DNA of 48,840 bases. Origin: Clostridia bacterium. GTDB lineage: Bacteria > Bacillota > Clostridia > Oscillospirales > Acutalibacteraceae. Location: the NCBI GenBank assembly GCA_017623575.1, contig JAGAOS010000050.1, forward strand, positions 1 to 48,840, in the 5' to 3' direction. The notes under the pieces are model-generated. The model was not told the DNA's origin and did not search any database. It saw only the letters and a program-made list of their open reading frames with translations. Shown piece by piece: positions 27,993 to 37,130 of this stretch. Positions within the stretch are counted from its first letter, which is position 1. Each line of letters opens with the position of its first letter. The position numbers and the translations under genes are program-made.

Positions 27993-28841
27993 TTATTTTT
28001 TTATTTGCCTTGCCCGTTTGGTGCGGTCGGGCTTTTCACCGTCGGCAAAGGTTTCTTTAAGCCATAAAACCGAAAGCTCTATCCATTTTTTAAAGGATGG
28101 GAATACAGTGGGTAGGGTTTGTTCATCACCCGTTGCAAGACCGTGACCGCCCTCGGGGAAAATATGAAGCTCAAAGGGAATATTGTTATTATCCAATGCG
28201 CGGGCAAAATCCATACTCTCTTCTACCGAAACGGCATTATCCATAAAGGTGTGCGCCAAAAATGTGGGCGGAGTGTGACTGCCTACATTAAGGCTGGTAT
28301 CAAGTAACTTTTCTGCCTCTTTTGGGTCGCGACCTGCACCTAATCTGCCTAAATGGGGAGCCATCCAGCTGCGGGTGGTAATAACGGGATAGCATAAAAT
28401 AAGTGCGTTTGGTTGGTTTTCGCCATTTTTACAATCTGATTTTTGCGTTACCTCAGGCAAATTCCAATGTACACCAAGGCTTGCGGCTAAGTGACCGCCT
28501 GCCGAAAAGCCTAAAACAGCAATTTTGTTGCTGATAATACCCCACTCTGCGGCATTTTCGCGGATAATCTTCATAGCTTTGGATAAATCAACCAACGGCT
28601 TGGGAAATACTGCGTTTTCGCCAACGGTGTAATAAAGCACAAAGGCATTGTAGCCCGCCGCCGAATACTGCAATGCAATGGGGTCGGCTTCTCTTGGGGA
28701 ACACATATTGTAGCCACCACCGGGACAAACCACAACGGCGGGACGGTCAAAGCCGTAATCCCATCTCGGCTCCTTTTCGTGAAGGTAACAGTTTAAATAA
28801 ACATTATTATTTTCATCAATATCAATTTTTTTAAAAAGCAT
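27993..28841 (-). CDS. Alpha/beta hydrolase, esterase-like (copy 2)
   Basis: This 282-residue cytoplasmic hydrolase belongs to the BD-FAE/acetyl-xylan-esterase-like branch. The oxyanion segment is VVCPGGGYN, the nucleophile elbow is GFSAGGHLA, the acid Asp lies in HTFMDNAV, and the His is in EGGHGL. It is a tandem paralog of the next gene upstream. I chose the ATG at 28841 rather than the in-frame GTG nine bases earlier because it aligns exactly with the paralog start. A role in deacetylating sugars or small esters is likely but the substrate is unknown. The tail is rich in Lys/Arg. Confidence 0.88.
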   Translation of the reverse strand: MLFKKIDIDENNNVYLNCYLHEKEPRWDYGFDRPAVVVCPGGGYNMCSPREADPIALQYSAAGYNAFVLYYTVGENAVFPKPLVDLSKAMKIIRENAAEWGIISNKIAVLGFSAGGHLAASLGVHWNLPEVTQKSDCKNGENQPNALILCYPVITTRSWMAPHLGRLGAGRDPKEAEKLLDTSLNVGSHTPPTFLAHTFMDNAVSVEESMDFARALDNNNIPFELHIFPEGGHGLATGDEQTLPTVFPSFKKWIELSVLWLKETFADGEKPDRTKRARQIKK

Positions 28842-28916
28842 ATATATCACTACCGTTTCTATAGTTTTTAAAAGTATTAGTTTTGTAAAAAAACAATACA
28901 GAATTATCGGTTGCTG

Positions 28917-29765
28917 TTACCGCAAATAGCTTGCTCTGACTTCGGGGTTGAATTTTTCATCTTCAAAGAAAACGCGTTTAAGCCAACGGATAGAAAGGGG
29001 CATCCATTGTTCAAGTGACGCATCAGGATAGCGGGCGGTTTCTTTATCACCCAACCCCAGACCATGGCGTCCATTGGGAAAAATATGCATTTCAAAGGGA
29101 ATATCATTTTCCTCTAAAGCATTGGCAAAGGTAAGGCTTTCTTGTACGGGCACTACATTATCCCAAAAGGTATGAAGTAAAAATGTAGCGGGAGTATGTG
29201 ACCCTACATACAAGCTGCAGTCGAGCAGTTTTTTAATTTCTTCTGCATCACGATTTCCAATAAACTTTTCGTATTTGTGAGCAAGCCAACCACGGGTGGT
29301 AATAGCAGGATAGCATAGAATAAGTGCGTTGGGTTGATTCTCACCATTAAAGCAATCGGATTTTTGAACTACCTCAGGCAAATTCCAATGTACACCAAGG
29401 CTTGCGGCTAAGTGACCGCCTGCCGAAAAACCCAAAACTGCGATTTTATTGGGAATAATATGCCACTCTGCGGCATTTTCTCGGATAATTTTTAAGGTCT
29501 TGGATAAATCTATTATGGGATTTGGAAATACCGCATTTTCATTAAGAGAATAGTAAAGCACAAAGGTGTTAAAGCCCTTTGCAAGATACTCAAGCGCAAT
29601 GGGGTCTGCCTCACGCTCGCTTAAATGACTGTAGCCGCCACCAGGACAAACCACAACGGCGGGTCTTTCCATTTTATCGTCAAATGCAATGGGAGGATTT
29701 TCGTGAAGATAGCAGTTAAAATAAACATTTTTGCTTTTATCAATATCAATTCTCTTAAAAACCAT
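28917..29765 (-). CDS. Alpha/beta hydrolase, esterase-like (copy 1)
   Basis: This 282-residue hydrolase is closely similar to its downstream neighbour over the full length. It has the same features: VVCPGGGYSH, GFSAGGHLA, HTFWDNVVPV and NGRHGLGLGD. The start overlaps the end of the NUDIX gene by 11 bases behind AAAGG, so NUDIX and the two hydrolases form one unit. A 60-base block is identical between the two copies (29370-29429 and 28449-28508), a sign of recent duplication or gene conversion. Confidence 0.9.
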   Translation of the reverse strand: MVFKRIDIDKSKNVYFNCYLHENPPIAFDDKMERPAVVVCPGGGYSHLSEREADPIALEYLAKGFNTFVLYYSLNENAVFPNPIIDLSKTLKIIRENAAEWHIIPNKIAVLGFSAGGHLAASLGVHWNLPEVVQKSDCFNGENQPNALILCYPAITTRGWLAHKYEKFIGNRDAEEIKKLLDCSLYVGSHTPATFLLHTFWDNVVPVQESLTFANALEENDIPFEMHIFPNGRHGLGLGDKETARYPDASLEQWMPLSIRWLKRVFFEDEKFNPEVRASYLR

Positions 29766-30297
29766 TTTTAAGCAACCTTTCTGTTTTTAAAATAGCGGTC
29801 TGGGTTTTGGCATCCTTAATTTCGCCATTCATTATCATTTCAACCGCTTTTTCTAAGGGAATTCTTTTTATATTTAAAAATTCGTCCTCATCGGGATTGG
29901 TTTCACCGTATGAAAGTCCTGTTGCAAGGTACATATAAATTATTTCGCCACAGTAGCCGGGTGTAGGATAAAGCTCACCTAAAAAGGTGTAATTTTCAGC
30001 TATGGCGCCTGTTTCCTCCTTAAGCTCCCGTTTGCCGCCCTCCAAGGGTTCTTCATCACCGTCACGCTTGCCTGCAGGGATTTCCAGCACCACCTCACTG
30101 TAGGGATAACGGTACTGCTCTACCATTAAAATCTCGCCCTTTTCGGTAAGAGGAACAACACATATACCACCGTTATGCTCTACAACCTCGCGGGTTGCGG
30201 TGGCGCCGTTGGGAAGCAGAGCTTCATCCACGCGAAGGTTTATGATTTTGCCCTTGAATTTATATTCGGCAGAAATTTGTTTTTCTTCTAAATTCAT
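29755..30297 (-). CDS. NUDIX hydrolase, ADP-ribose pyrophosphatase type
   Basis: This 180-residue protein has a perfect Nudix box beginning at AGKRDGDEEP and ending RELKEETG, preceded by EQYRYP and followed by PTPGYCGE. That pattern is typical of ADP-ribose pyrophosphatases that release AMP and ribose 5-phosphate. I chose the ATG at 30297 because AGGAGG lies seven bases before it; the frame is open a further 11 codons upstream without a ribosome site. It is first in a unit with two esterase-like genes and divergent from the M14-like gene. Confidence 0.93.
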   Translation of the reverse strand: MNLEEKQISAEYKFKGKIINLRVDEALLPNGATATREVVEHNGGICVVPLTEKGEILMVEQYRYPYSEVVLEIPAGKRDGDEEPLEGGKRELKEETGAIAENYTFLGELYPTPGYCGEIIYMYLATGLSYGETNPDEDEFLNIKRIPLEKAVEMIMNGEIKDAKTQTAILKTERLLKNGF

Positions 30298-30373
30298 AAA
30301 AAATCCTCCTAAATCTGTCCTGTTCGGCATAGTATTAAATAATAAGGCATTAATACATTGCGAAAGGGTGCGT

Positions 30374-31276
30374 ATGATTATGGAATGTAAAATTCACGGG
30401 ATAGAGCACAGCTATTTTGAAATTAAACGGCTTATTTCAAATCTTGCTTCAAAATATCCCTTTATAAGTGTTAATAATATAGGTAAATCGGTTGCGGGGC
30501 GGGATATACCTGTGCTGAGCCTTGGCGCCGCGGGGGATTTTACCCTTTTTGTTACGGGAGATGACCCTGCCTGCAGAATAACAACCCTTATGCTGCTTAG
30601 CTTTATTGCCGAGCTTAGCGAAAAAATATTAGCGGGTAAGCAGATGTACGGAATAAATATAAGAAAGGCTATGTTTGGCAGGGGAATAGCCATTTTGCCG
30701 CTTGTTAATCCTGACGGATTTGAAATAGCCACAAGGGGGGCAAGCGGTTGCGGAGCAATGGCACCCAAAATATCCCGTATTTGCGCCGGAGATTTTTCAA
30801 AATGGCGAGCAAATTTAAGGGGCGTAGAGCTTTCGCGCAACTTTTTTCCCGGCTTTGAGGAAAGGCGACAAAATGAACGGGAAGAACATATATCAGGTCC
30901 ACGGTTTGAGGGCTTCAGCGGATACCGACCTGAGTCAGAACCCGAAACTGCCGCCATTGCCGACTTTTGCAGAAACAAAAATGTGCGACAGCTGATACAT
31001 CTTTCAGCCTTTGGGCAAACGGTTATGTATAGCGGATTTTCGGTTGTTCCGCCAAGAAGCGCAAAAATGGCAGAGGTTATGGCGGCGGTTACATCCTTTA
31101 CCGTAACACCGCCAATATCCAAATGTGAATTTAATATGTGTGACTGGTTTACCTATGAGCTTTTAAAGCCTGCAATTACCGTAAAAATAGGGGCAGGGTC
31201 AGTGCCGCCCGTAGGTGAGCTTACCTATTGGTATGCCCGACTAAGAGAGCTTTTGACCCTTTCCTGCTTATTTTAA
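30374..31276 (+). CDS. Degenerate M14 zinc carboxypeptidase-like protein
   Basis: This 300-residue protein follows the M14 fold of D-glutamyl/diaminopimelate peptidases. VNPDGFE lies at 111-117, WRANLRGVELSRN at 144-156, SEPET at 188-192 and a His at 209 in LIHLSAFGQ. The active site looks lost, however. Where the family has a His-x-x-Glu pair (HxxE, often in AHAREW), residues 62-69 read GDDPACRI. The catalytic Glu near the end is replaced by Lys271 in ITVKIGAG. It has no signal peptide. It may be an inactive, binding-only homolog. The start is weakly supported (AAAGGGTG), and ATG 30380 is an alternative. Confidence 0.8.
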   Translation: MIMECKIHGIEHSYFEIKRLISNLASKYPFISVNNIGKSVAGRDIPVLSLGAAGDFTLFVTGDDPACRITTLMLLSFIAELSEKILAGKQMYGINIRKAMFGRGIAILPLVNPDGFEIATRGASGCGAMAPKISRICAGDFSKWRANLRGVELSRNFFPGFEERRQNEREEHISGPRFEGFSGYRPESEPETAAIADFCRNKNVRQLIHLSAFGQTVMYSGFSVVPPRSAKMAEVMAAVTSFTVTPPISKCEFNMCDWFTYELLKPAITVKIGAGSVPPVGELTYWYARLRELLTLSCLF

Positions 31277-31279
31277 AGA

Positions 31280-32671
31280 TTAAAATTCTTTGTGAAAAGC
31301 CTCCATAGTAAGATAAGCCATATAAACATCCAGCTTGGATACCGTTTCAAAGGGAGCGTGCATAGAAAGCACTGGAACACCTAAATCCACAACATCAAGC
31401 CCTAAATTGGCAACATACTTTGCAACGGTACCGCCGCCGCCTGCATCCACCTTGCCAAGCTCACCAATCTGCCATACAATTTCATTTTTATCCAGCATAG
31501 AGCGAACCTTACCTACATATTCGGCAGAGGCATCAGATGTGCCACCCTTACCGCCCGAGCCTGTGTATTTGGTAATAACAACACCGTAATTAAGGTAGGA
31601 TGCGTTGCGCGGCTCCATAACATCCTTAAAGGTGGGGTCGGTAGCGGCGTTAACATCGGCAGAAAGGCAAACGCTTCTGCGAAGTGCAAGTGTAGTGCTT
31701 TTGCCCTTTGCGCGACAGAGGTCATCCATTATATGATAAAGGAAATCAGAATTAAGACCTGTATTACCGTCAGAGCCTGTTTCCTCCTTATCGGCTAAAA
31801 TGCAAATAGCCGTCTTTTTAAGGTTCTTTGCATTTAAAATTGCCATAAGAGCAGGGTAAGCGCAAACGCGGTCATCGTGACCGTAGGAACCTATCATAGA
31901 ACGGTCTAAGCCTAAATCCTTTGCCTTGTAGGCGGGAACACACTCCAGCTCGGCAGAAAGAAAATCGGCTTCGGTAACTCCGTATTTTTCATAAAGGATG
32001 TTTAAAAGATTAAGCTTAACAAGCTCGCTTTCGCTATCATCCTTAAAGGGCATACTGCCAATAAGAACATTAAGCTCCTCGCCTCTTATTCCTTGTGATA
32101 AGGGGCGTTTGCTCTGCTCCTGCGCAAGGTGAGGAAGAAGATCATTTACTACAAAAATGGGGTCGTTTTCATCCTCGCCAATGGTAACATCAACGGTGGT
32201 GCCGTCCTTTTTGGCAAAAACACCGTGAATGGCAAGGGGAACGGCTGTCCACTGATATTTGCGAATACCGCCGTAATAATGTGTTTTAAGCATACCAAGC
32301 TCAATATCCTCATAAAGGGGGTTGGGTTTTAAATCAAGTCGGGGAGAATCAATATGAGCGGCAGTAACGGTGGCGCCAAGCTCAATATCAGCCTCACCTA
32401 CAACTATAAATGCGGCGGCTTTACCGCGATTATTTATATAAAGTCTGTCGCCTGCCTTGTAGCTTGCTTTGGGGTCAAACTCCTTAAAGCCTGCCTTTTC
32501 TGCCATAGCAACCGATGTTTTTACGGCTCTGCGCTCGGTTTTGGAGTTGTTAAGATAGTTTTTGTAGCCCTCGGCAAAATCAAAGGCGGCGGTTTTAACC
32601 TCATCGGTTATAACCGAATAACCGTTTTTACGCTTGTTAAAAAGCATTTCTTTAAGTTCTTTTGTTTCCAT
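31280..32671 (-). CDS. M18 family aminopeptidase
   Basis: This 463-residue metallo-aminopeptidase has the M18 metal-binding blocks: AAHIDSPRLDLKP near residue 105, ADKEETGSDGNTG near 295 with the catalytic Glu pair, and the closing SMHAPFE near 440. Members release N-terminal, often acidic or hydrophobic, residues in the cytoplasm and form large oligomers. It ends four bases from the convergent M14-like gene and starts three bases after coaE, at the end of the prfA-tsaC-coaE run. Confidence 0.94.
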   Translation of the reverse strand: METKELKEMLFNKRKNGYSVITDEVKTAAFDFAEGYKNYLNNSKTERRAVKTSVAMAEKAGFKEFDPKASYKAGDRLYINNRGKAAAFIVVGEADIELGATVTAAHIDSPRLDLKPNPLYEDIELGMLKTHYYGGIRKYQWTAVPLAIHGVFAKKDGTTVDVTIGEDENDPIFVVNDLLPHLAQEQSKRPLSQGIRGEELNVLIGSMPFKDDSESELVKLNLLNILYEKYGVTEADFLSAELECVPAYKAKDLGLDRSMIGSYGHDDRVCAYPALMAILNAKNLKKTAICILADKEETGSDGNTGLNSDFLYHIMDDLCRAKGKSTTLALRRSVCLSADVNAATDPTFKDVMEPRNASYLNYGVVITKYTGSGGKGGTSDASAEYVGKVRSMLDKNEIVWQIGELGKVDAGGGGTVAKYVANLGLDVVDLGVPVLSMHAPFETVSKLDVYMAYLTMEAFHKEF

Positions 32672-32674
32672 AAA

Positions 32675-33262
32675 TCATATCTCCTTTATCTGTTTTAAAA
32701 TTTTAGTTGCCTCAGCTCTAAGCTCATTTAAATCTCCGTTGTTATATAATATGTATTCTGCCCGCTCTTTATAAAAATTATCAGGTTTCGCCGCTTTTAA
32801 ACGGCTTTCCAGCTGTTCGGGGGTTAAATTATCCCTTGCTTTTATGCGCTCGGCACGAATTTTTTCATCTGCAAGCAGAGCTATTACAGCATCGCACTGC
32901 CTGTCCTCACCGCTTTCATAAAGGGTGGGAGCATCTAAAAGCAGAAATTCAGCGCCTGCATTTTTATGTGAGATGATTTTTTCATTAATAGCATTTACAA
33001 TAATTGGCAACATTATGCTGTTTAACCTTTCGGTTGCTTCCTTTGTGGCAAAAGCCTTTGTTGCCAACGCTTTTCTATTTAATTTTCCGTTTATAACAAC
33101 ATTTTTAAATTCAGCTTCAAGAGCATTTAAAAGCTCGGGATTATTTGTTACCTCTTTTGCAACCTTATCACAATCAATTATTGCATAGTTAAGGGATTTT
33201 GCAACCTCAGAAAGGGTGGTTTTACCCGTTCCGCTGGGGCCTGTAAGACCAATTATTTTCAT
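32675..33262 (-). CDS. coaE: Dephospho-CoA kinase
   Basis: CoaE phosphorylates dephospho-CoA in the last step of coenzyme A synthesis. The 195-residue protein opens with the P-loop IGLTGPSGTGKTTLSEV, slightly unusual in having GTGKT rather than GSGKS. It has the family's DCDKVAKEV, LLDAPTLYESG and LIDGES-region equivalents, and an LSARD-like ARDNLTPEQ lid. It overlaps tsaC by four bases (ATGA). Confidence 0.94.
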   Translation of the reverse strand: MKIIGLTGPSGTGKTTLSEVAKSLNYAIIDCDKVAKEVTNNPELLNALEAEFKNVVINGKLNRKALATKAFATKEATERLNSIMLPIIVNAINEKIISHKNAGAEFLLLDAPTLYESGEDRQCDAVIALLADEKIRAERIKARDNLTPEQLESRLKAAKPDNFYKERAEYILYNNGDLNELRAEATKILKQIKEI

Positions 33263-34284
33263 AACTCAATCACCTTGAACCCTACGGCGCGTATAAGCCT
33301 GTTGTAAACGGCAAGACCCATCCCCTCTTTTGTGGGAGCGTGAATTACCGCGCCTTTGGATTTTCTTTTATCAATATCCCTAAGGGCAGAAAAAAGCAAT
33401 TCTGCCTGTTTGCTATGGTCGGCTTTTTTGCCTAAGGATATGTAAGGAATTTTTAAAAGAGGGATATCCTCATCAAAGCAAAGAGCAAGGTCAATATCCT
33501 GATTTTTGTTGCAAAAATCGGCAAAGGCTTGCTCTGAGCCTGCCACCATAACTGTATTTGCCTTGGGGGAATAATGCTTATACTTCATTCCCGGTGATGC
33601 CACCTTTACACCCTTTTCGGGCTCGGCGGTAACGGCGGGGTCAATAACCAAATCGGGGATAAGCTCTTTTAACTGCTCAACCGTAATTCCGCCCGGTCGT
33701 AAAAGTCTGGGGGGATTTACCGCAAAGGAAACAACGGTAGATTCCACACCAACCTCGCAATCGCCCGATACCACAATGGCATCAATTTTGCCTGATAAAT
33801 CCTCAATAACATGGTATGGGGTGGAGGGACTTGGCGCGCCCGATGTATTTGCCGACGGAGCCGCCAGAGGCAACCCCGATTTTTTTATAATTTCGGCAGT
33901 AACGGCATTGGCGGGCATACGCACCGCAACGGTGTTAAGTCCACCCGAAACTGCATTTGGAATAATATCCTTTTTGGGGAGTACCGCTGTAAAGGGACCC
34001 GGCCAGAAGGCATCCATACATTCCTTTGCAAGGTCACTGACCTCTGCGACTATGTTATCAAGCTCGCTGAAATCGGCAATATGAACTATAAGGGGGTTAT
34101 CATTAGGGCGCCCCTTGGCCTTAAAAATATTTGCAACTGCCTTTTCGTTAAGTGCGGATGCCGCAAGACCGTATACCGTTTCGGTAGGAACGGCAACAAG
34201 ACCGCCGTTTTTTAAAATATCGGCAGCCTCATTAATTTGTAGAGTTGCGGTTATGTCCTTAGCGTAAAGGAGCTTGGTTTTCAT
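33259..34284 (-). CDS. tsaC: Threonylcarbamoyl-AMP synthase (Sua5 form)
   Basis: This enzyme makes threonylcarbamoyl-AMP for the t6A37 modification of ANN-decoding tRNAs. The 341-residue length shows the Sua5 type. The YrdC domain (about 15-205) has VAVPTETVYGLAASA, KGRPNDNPLIVHI and APSANTSGAPSPS. A linker with SPGMKYKHYSP leads to the C-terminal Sua5 domain (about 240-340). It lies eight bases behind prfA, so two translation-related functions are in one operon. Confidence 0.95.
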   Translation of the reverse strand: MKTKLLYAKDITATLQINEAADILKNGGLVAVPTETVYGLAASALNEKAVANIFKAKGRPNDNPLIVHIADFSELDNIVAEVSDLAKECMDAFWPGPFTAVLPKKDIIPNAVSGGLNTVAVRMPANAVTAEIIKKSGLPLAAPSANTSGAPSPSTPYHVIEDLSGKIDAIVVSGDCEVGVESTVVSFAVNPPRLLRPGGITVEQLKELIPDLVIDPAVTAEPEKGVKVASPGMKYKHYSPKANTVMVAGSEQAFADFCNKNQDIDLALCFDEDIPLLKIPYISLGKKADHSKQAELLFSALRDIDKRKSKGAVIHAPTKEGMGLAVYNRLIRAVGFKVIEL

Positions 34285-34292
34285 AATATCAC

Positions 34293-35372
34293 TTAACCTT
34301 CTGAGCTTTCAGATTTAAGCATTTCGGCGCGGTAATGGGTTATAAGCGCATCAACAACCTCATCTAAATCGCCGTTTAAAATCTGATCAATTTTGTAAAG
34401 GGTAAGACCTATGCGGTGGTCGGTAACACGACCCTGAGGATAGTTGTAGGTACGGATTCTTTCACTTCTGTCACCCGTACCAACCTGAGCGCGACGCTCG
34501 CCTGCAATGGCCTCGGTTTGCTTTTGCATTTCAGCTTCTAAAAGACGGCTGCGAAGGATTTTCATAGCCTTATCTTTGTTTTTATACTGGCTTCGCTCGT
34601 CCTGACATTCAACAACAACACCGGTGGGGATGTGGGTTATACGGATAGCCGAATCGGTTGTATTAACATGCTGACCACCCGCGCCGCTGGAACGGTAGGT
34701 ATCAATTTGTAAATCGGTGGGATTAATTTCAAAATCCACTTCCTCCGCTTCGGGAAGTACGGCAACGGTTACGGTGGAGGTATGAATTCTACCGGAGGTT
34801 TCTGTTTCGGGAACGCGCTGAACTCTATGCACACCGCTTTCATACTTAAAACGGGAGTAGGCGCCGTCACCGCTTACCATAAAGCTTACCTCCTTAACAC
34901 CGCCAAGCTCGGTTGCGTTAAGATTTAAAACCTCTACCTTCCAACGGCGGGATTCGGCATACATTGTGTACATACGCATAAGGGAGTTGGCAAAAAGGGC
35001 AGCCTCCTCACCGCCTGCGCCGCCACGGATTTCAATAATAACATTTTTATCATCGTTGGGGTCGCGGGGTAAAAGCAGTATTTTAAGCTCCTCAAAATAC
35101 TGTTCCATTTTTTCTTTGGAATCCTTAAGCTCCTCTTCAGCAAGCTCTTTAAAATCTTTATCAAGTCCGCCCTCATCCAGCAAGGTCTTAGCCTCTTCAT
35201 AAGAGGCTTCAGCGGCAATGTATTCGCGGTATTTTTCAACAATTGGGGTAAGGTGCTTGTGCTCCTGCATAAGCTTTTTGTAAAGGTTATTATCCGAAAC
35301 GGTTTCGGGAAGCATAAGCTCCTCGCCGATTTCGGTGTAACGCTTTTCAACTACCTTAAGCTTTTCTAACAT
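34293..35372 (-). CDS. prfA: Peptide chain release factor 1
   Basis: RF1 terminates translation at UAA and UAG. The 359-residue protein has the universal GGQ motif in [15 protein letters not shown]. The stop-codon recognition tripeptide occurs as PET in [15 protein letters not shown], and a helical N-terminal domain covers about 1-100. GGAG precedes the ATG by about ten bases. It follows the small DUF951 gene by 12 bases. Confidence 0.97.
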   Translation of the reverse strand: MLEKLKVVEKRYTEIGEELMLPETVSDNNLYKKLMQEHKHLTPIVEKYREYIAAEASYEEAKTLLDEGGLDKDFKELAEEELKDSKEKMEQYFEELKILLLPRDPNDDKNVIIEIRGGAGGEEAALFANSLMRMYTMYAESRRWKVEVLNLNATELGGVKEVSFMVSGDGAYSRFKYESGVHRVQRVPETETSGRIHTSTVTVAVLPEAEEVDFEINPTDLQIDTYRSSGAGGQHVNTTDSAIRITHIPTGVVVECQDERSQYKNKDKAMKILRSRLLEAEMQKQTEAIAGERRAQVGTGDRSERIRTYNYPQGRVTDHRIGLTLYKIDQILNGDLDEVVDALITHYRAEMLKSESSEG

Positions 35373-35384
35373 ATACTTTACTCC

Positions 35385-35561
35385 TTAAACTATAATACTT
35401 TTTATGCGTTTTTCTATTTTGGAGCGGGGAGCCATTATTTCGTGACCACAGCCCATACAACGCAATTTAAAATCCATACCAATTCTCAGTACGGTAAAGC
35501 GGTTATCACCACACGGGTGTGGCTTTTTCATTATAATTTTGTCGCCAACCTTAATATCCAT
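35385..35561 (-). CDS. DUF951 zinc-ribbon-like protein
   Basis: This 58-residue protein has the DUF951 pattern: VGDKIIMKKPHPCG with one Cys, then RCMGCGHEIMAPRSKIEKRIK with a CxxC, a fold resembling a small SH3-like or zinc-binding domain. The role is unknown, though in Firmicutes it often sits beside translation or chromosome genes. I chose the ATG at 35561, eight bases after AAGGAG; an in-frame GTG at 35570 overlaps that ribosome site and is unlikely. It heads the prfA operon. Confidence 0.88.
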   Translation of the reverse strand: MDIKVGDKIIMKKPHPCGDNRFTVLRIGMDFKLRCMGCGHEIMAPRSKIEKRIKSIIV

Positions 35562-35587
35562 TTTCCGCACTCCTTTTCCAACATAAT

Positions 35588-35616
35588 ATTATACCCCAAA
35601 TTTTAGCAAATTACAA
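35588..35616 (-). promoter_or_regulatory. Putative promoter of the DUF951-prfA operon
   Basis: On the minus strand TTGTAA (35611-35616), a 17-base spacer and TATAAT (35588-35593) lie about 27 bases ahead of the DUF951 start. Confidence 0.55.
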
Positions 35617-35739
35617 GTGTTTTAAAGGATAAATATATTATACAATAATCGCAGAATAGCAAAATTTATACCATTTTCTTAATATACTTCCTTTTTTCTT
35701 AAAAATCAATATTTGCACTAAAGTCTTTACGGGAAAATA

Positions 35740-35768
35740 TTGAAAATCAATATCTTGTATGGTACAAT
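35740..35768 (+). promoter_or_regulatory. Putative promoter of the zinc-ribbon/SHOCT pair
   Basis: TTGAAA (35740-35745), a 17-base spacer and TACAAT (35763-35768) precede the gene. The -35 lies inside a small inverted repeat ATATTGA/TCAATAT (35737-35753). Confidence 0.55.
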
Positions 35769-35798
35769 AAATAAAAACTTTTAAAGGTGGTTAAAGGT

Positions 35799-36269
35799 AT
35801 GTTTGATAACATAGGAAATAAAATTAAAACATTAGCACAGGTTATTTGTTGGATAGGTATTATAGCATCGGTTATTATTGGTTTTGTTTTAATGGTTCAA
35901 GATGAAGATACTGCTTTTGTAGGAATTCTTACTATGATATTCGGTTCTCTTGGTTCGTGGATAGGCTCTTTTATAACTTACGGCTTTGGTCAATTGATTG
36001 AAAACAGTGATATATTAGTAAAGCAAGGTAATAAGATACCGGAAAAACCCAACAATACAAGTAATAATACTTTCATAAATTCTGTTCAAACGCCAAATCA
36101 TCAATGGAGATGTGATGGTTGCGGTAATATGATAAGCGAAAATATTTGTCCTATTTGCAATAAGGTTAGCAAAGAATTGTCTGACAAGCTTGAAACTCTC
36201 AACAAATGGAAAGCAGAAGGTTTAATTACAGATGAAGAATATCAACAGAAAGTGGAGAGCTTGAAATGA
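35799..36269 (+). CDS. Membrane protein with zinc ribbon and SHOCT-like tail
   Basis: This 156-residue protein has two N-terminal membrane helices (about 12-33 and 40-65), an Asn-rich linker and a short zinc ribbon (CDGCG then CPICN, about 105-122). It ends with a helical tail KWKAEGLITDEEYQQKVESLK-like that matches the SHOCT pattern. I know no specific function for this architecture. The ATG at 35799 is eight bases after AAAGGTGG; an upstream in-frame GTG overlaps that site. It overlaps the next gene by four bases (ATGA). Confidence 0.75.
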   Translation: MFDNIGNKIKTLAQVICWIGIIASVIIGFVLMVQDEDTAFVGILTMIFGSLGSWIGSFITYGFGQLIENSDILVKQGNKIPEKPNNTSNNTFINSVQTPNHQWRCDGCGNMISENICPICNKVSKELSDKLETLNKWKAEGLITDEEYQQKVESLK

Positions 36270-37012
36270 GTAAAATAAAAGAAAATCCCATAAAGTTTGT
36301 TCAGTTGTTTTCTATAATATATTTAGTTGCTTATGCATTTTTAAGGGTAGTATATAATATTGCTTTGAGTGCTGTATATGAATTTCAATATTACGATACA
36401 GCTGAAATTTTAGTTTTAATTTTAGGCATTGTTATTTCCTCAATACCCATTACCTTATTCTTGATTTATACATATAATTTTTACGGAACAAAGAAAACTC
36501 AAATTTTATTGCCAATATCGTATATAGTTTCATTAACACTTAGTTTGTTTTCTTTTATACAAACAATGGGTTATTCAAAAAATTACACCTTGTATATACT
36601 ATTTGGTCATACCGTTGCCGCAGTACTTACCTTTATTTTAAAAGTAATCGGTCTTGGTATTTCGGTTTTTTTAATTGTTGATTGTTTTACAAATTTCAAG
36701 TATTTAAAAACATCAAAGAAGTTAGTAATTATAGGCTCTTTTATTTCAATTGTTCCTGCGTTAACAGATATTATATTTTCTGCATTTGCTAATGGTTCTT
36801 TTAATATCTTAATTTTATTAAGCTGTCTTATTAACCTTGCAGGCATATTGTCTTGCCTTGCATATATTATCTTTTGGAACTTTGCAGTTGAAAAGAGAAA
36901 TATTTCTCCGTTAGAAAAAGATTTAATATCCATTAAACAGCAGTTTGAAAACGGTATTATTACAGAAGAACAGTATATTCAAAAGAAAGCGGATATATTA
37001 AATCAGCTTTAA
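36266..37012 (+). CDS. Polytopic membrane protein with SHOCT-like tail
   Basis: I do not recognise this 248-residue protein. It has about six hydrophobic helices between residues 8 and 210 and few charged residues between them. A C-terminal helical tail (about 218-248, QQFENGIITEEQYIQKKADILNQL region) matches the SHOCT oligomerisation pattern also seen at the end of its upstream partner. The shared tail and four-base overlap suggest the two proteins work together at the membrane. A terminator follows directly. Confidence 0.72.
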   Translation: MSKIKENPIKFVQLFSIIYLVAYAFLRVVYNIALSAVYEFQYYDTAEILVLILGIVISSIPITLFLIYTYNFYGTKKTQILLPISYIVSLTLSLFSFIQTMGYSKNYTLYILFGHTVAAVLTFILKVIGLGISVFLIVDCFTNFKYLKTSKKLVIIGSFISIVPALTDIIFSAFANGSFNILILLSCLINLAGILSCLAYIIFWNFAVEKRNISPLEKDLISIKQQFENGIITEEQYIQKKADILNQL

Positions 37013-37020
37013 TAGGTATT

Positions 37021-37060
37021 AAAAGACCAATAATTCCGAACGGAGTTAGTGGTCTTTTTT
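37021..37060 (+). terminator. Terminator after the SHOCT pair
   Basis: AAAAGACCA (37021-37029) pairs with TGGTCTTTT (37050-37058), with an inner TAATTCCG/CGGAGTTA stem, and ends in a T run. Confidence 0.85.
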
Positions 37061-37130
37061 GATTGCTTTATATGGATTCCTGTTATTTTTTCAATAAACT
37101 CTTTTTAAAATGTTTTGTAAAACTATAATA

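Noticed and set aside
30412..31122. 236-codon frame opposite the M14-like gene
   Set aside because: Ser/Ala/Pro-rich shadow of the plus-strand gene, which has recognisable M14 motifs. I considered whether the minus frame was the real one because the M14 site is degenerate, but it shows no family pattern.
33811..34215. 134-codon frame opposite tsaC
   Set aside because: Shadow of a conserved gene; no start signal.
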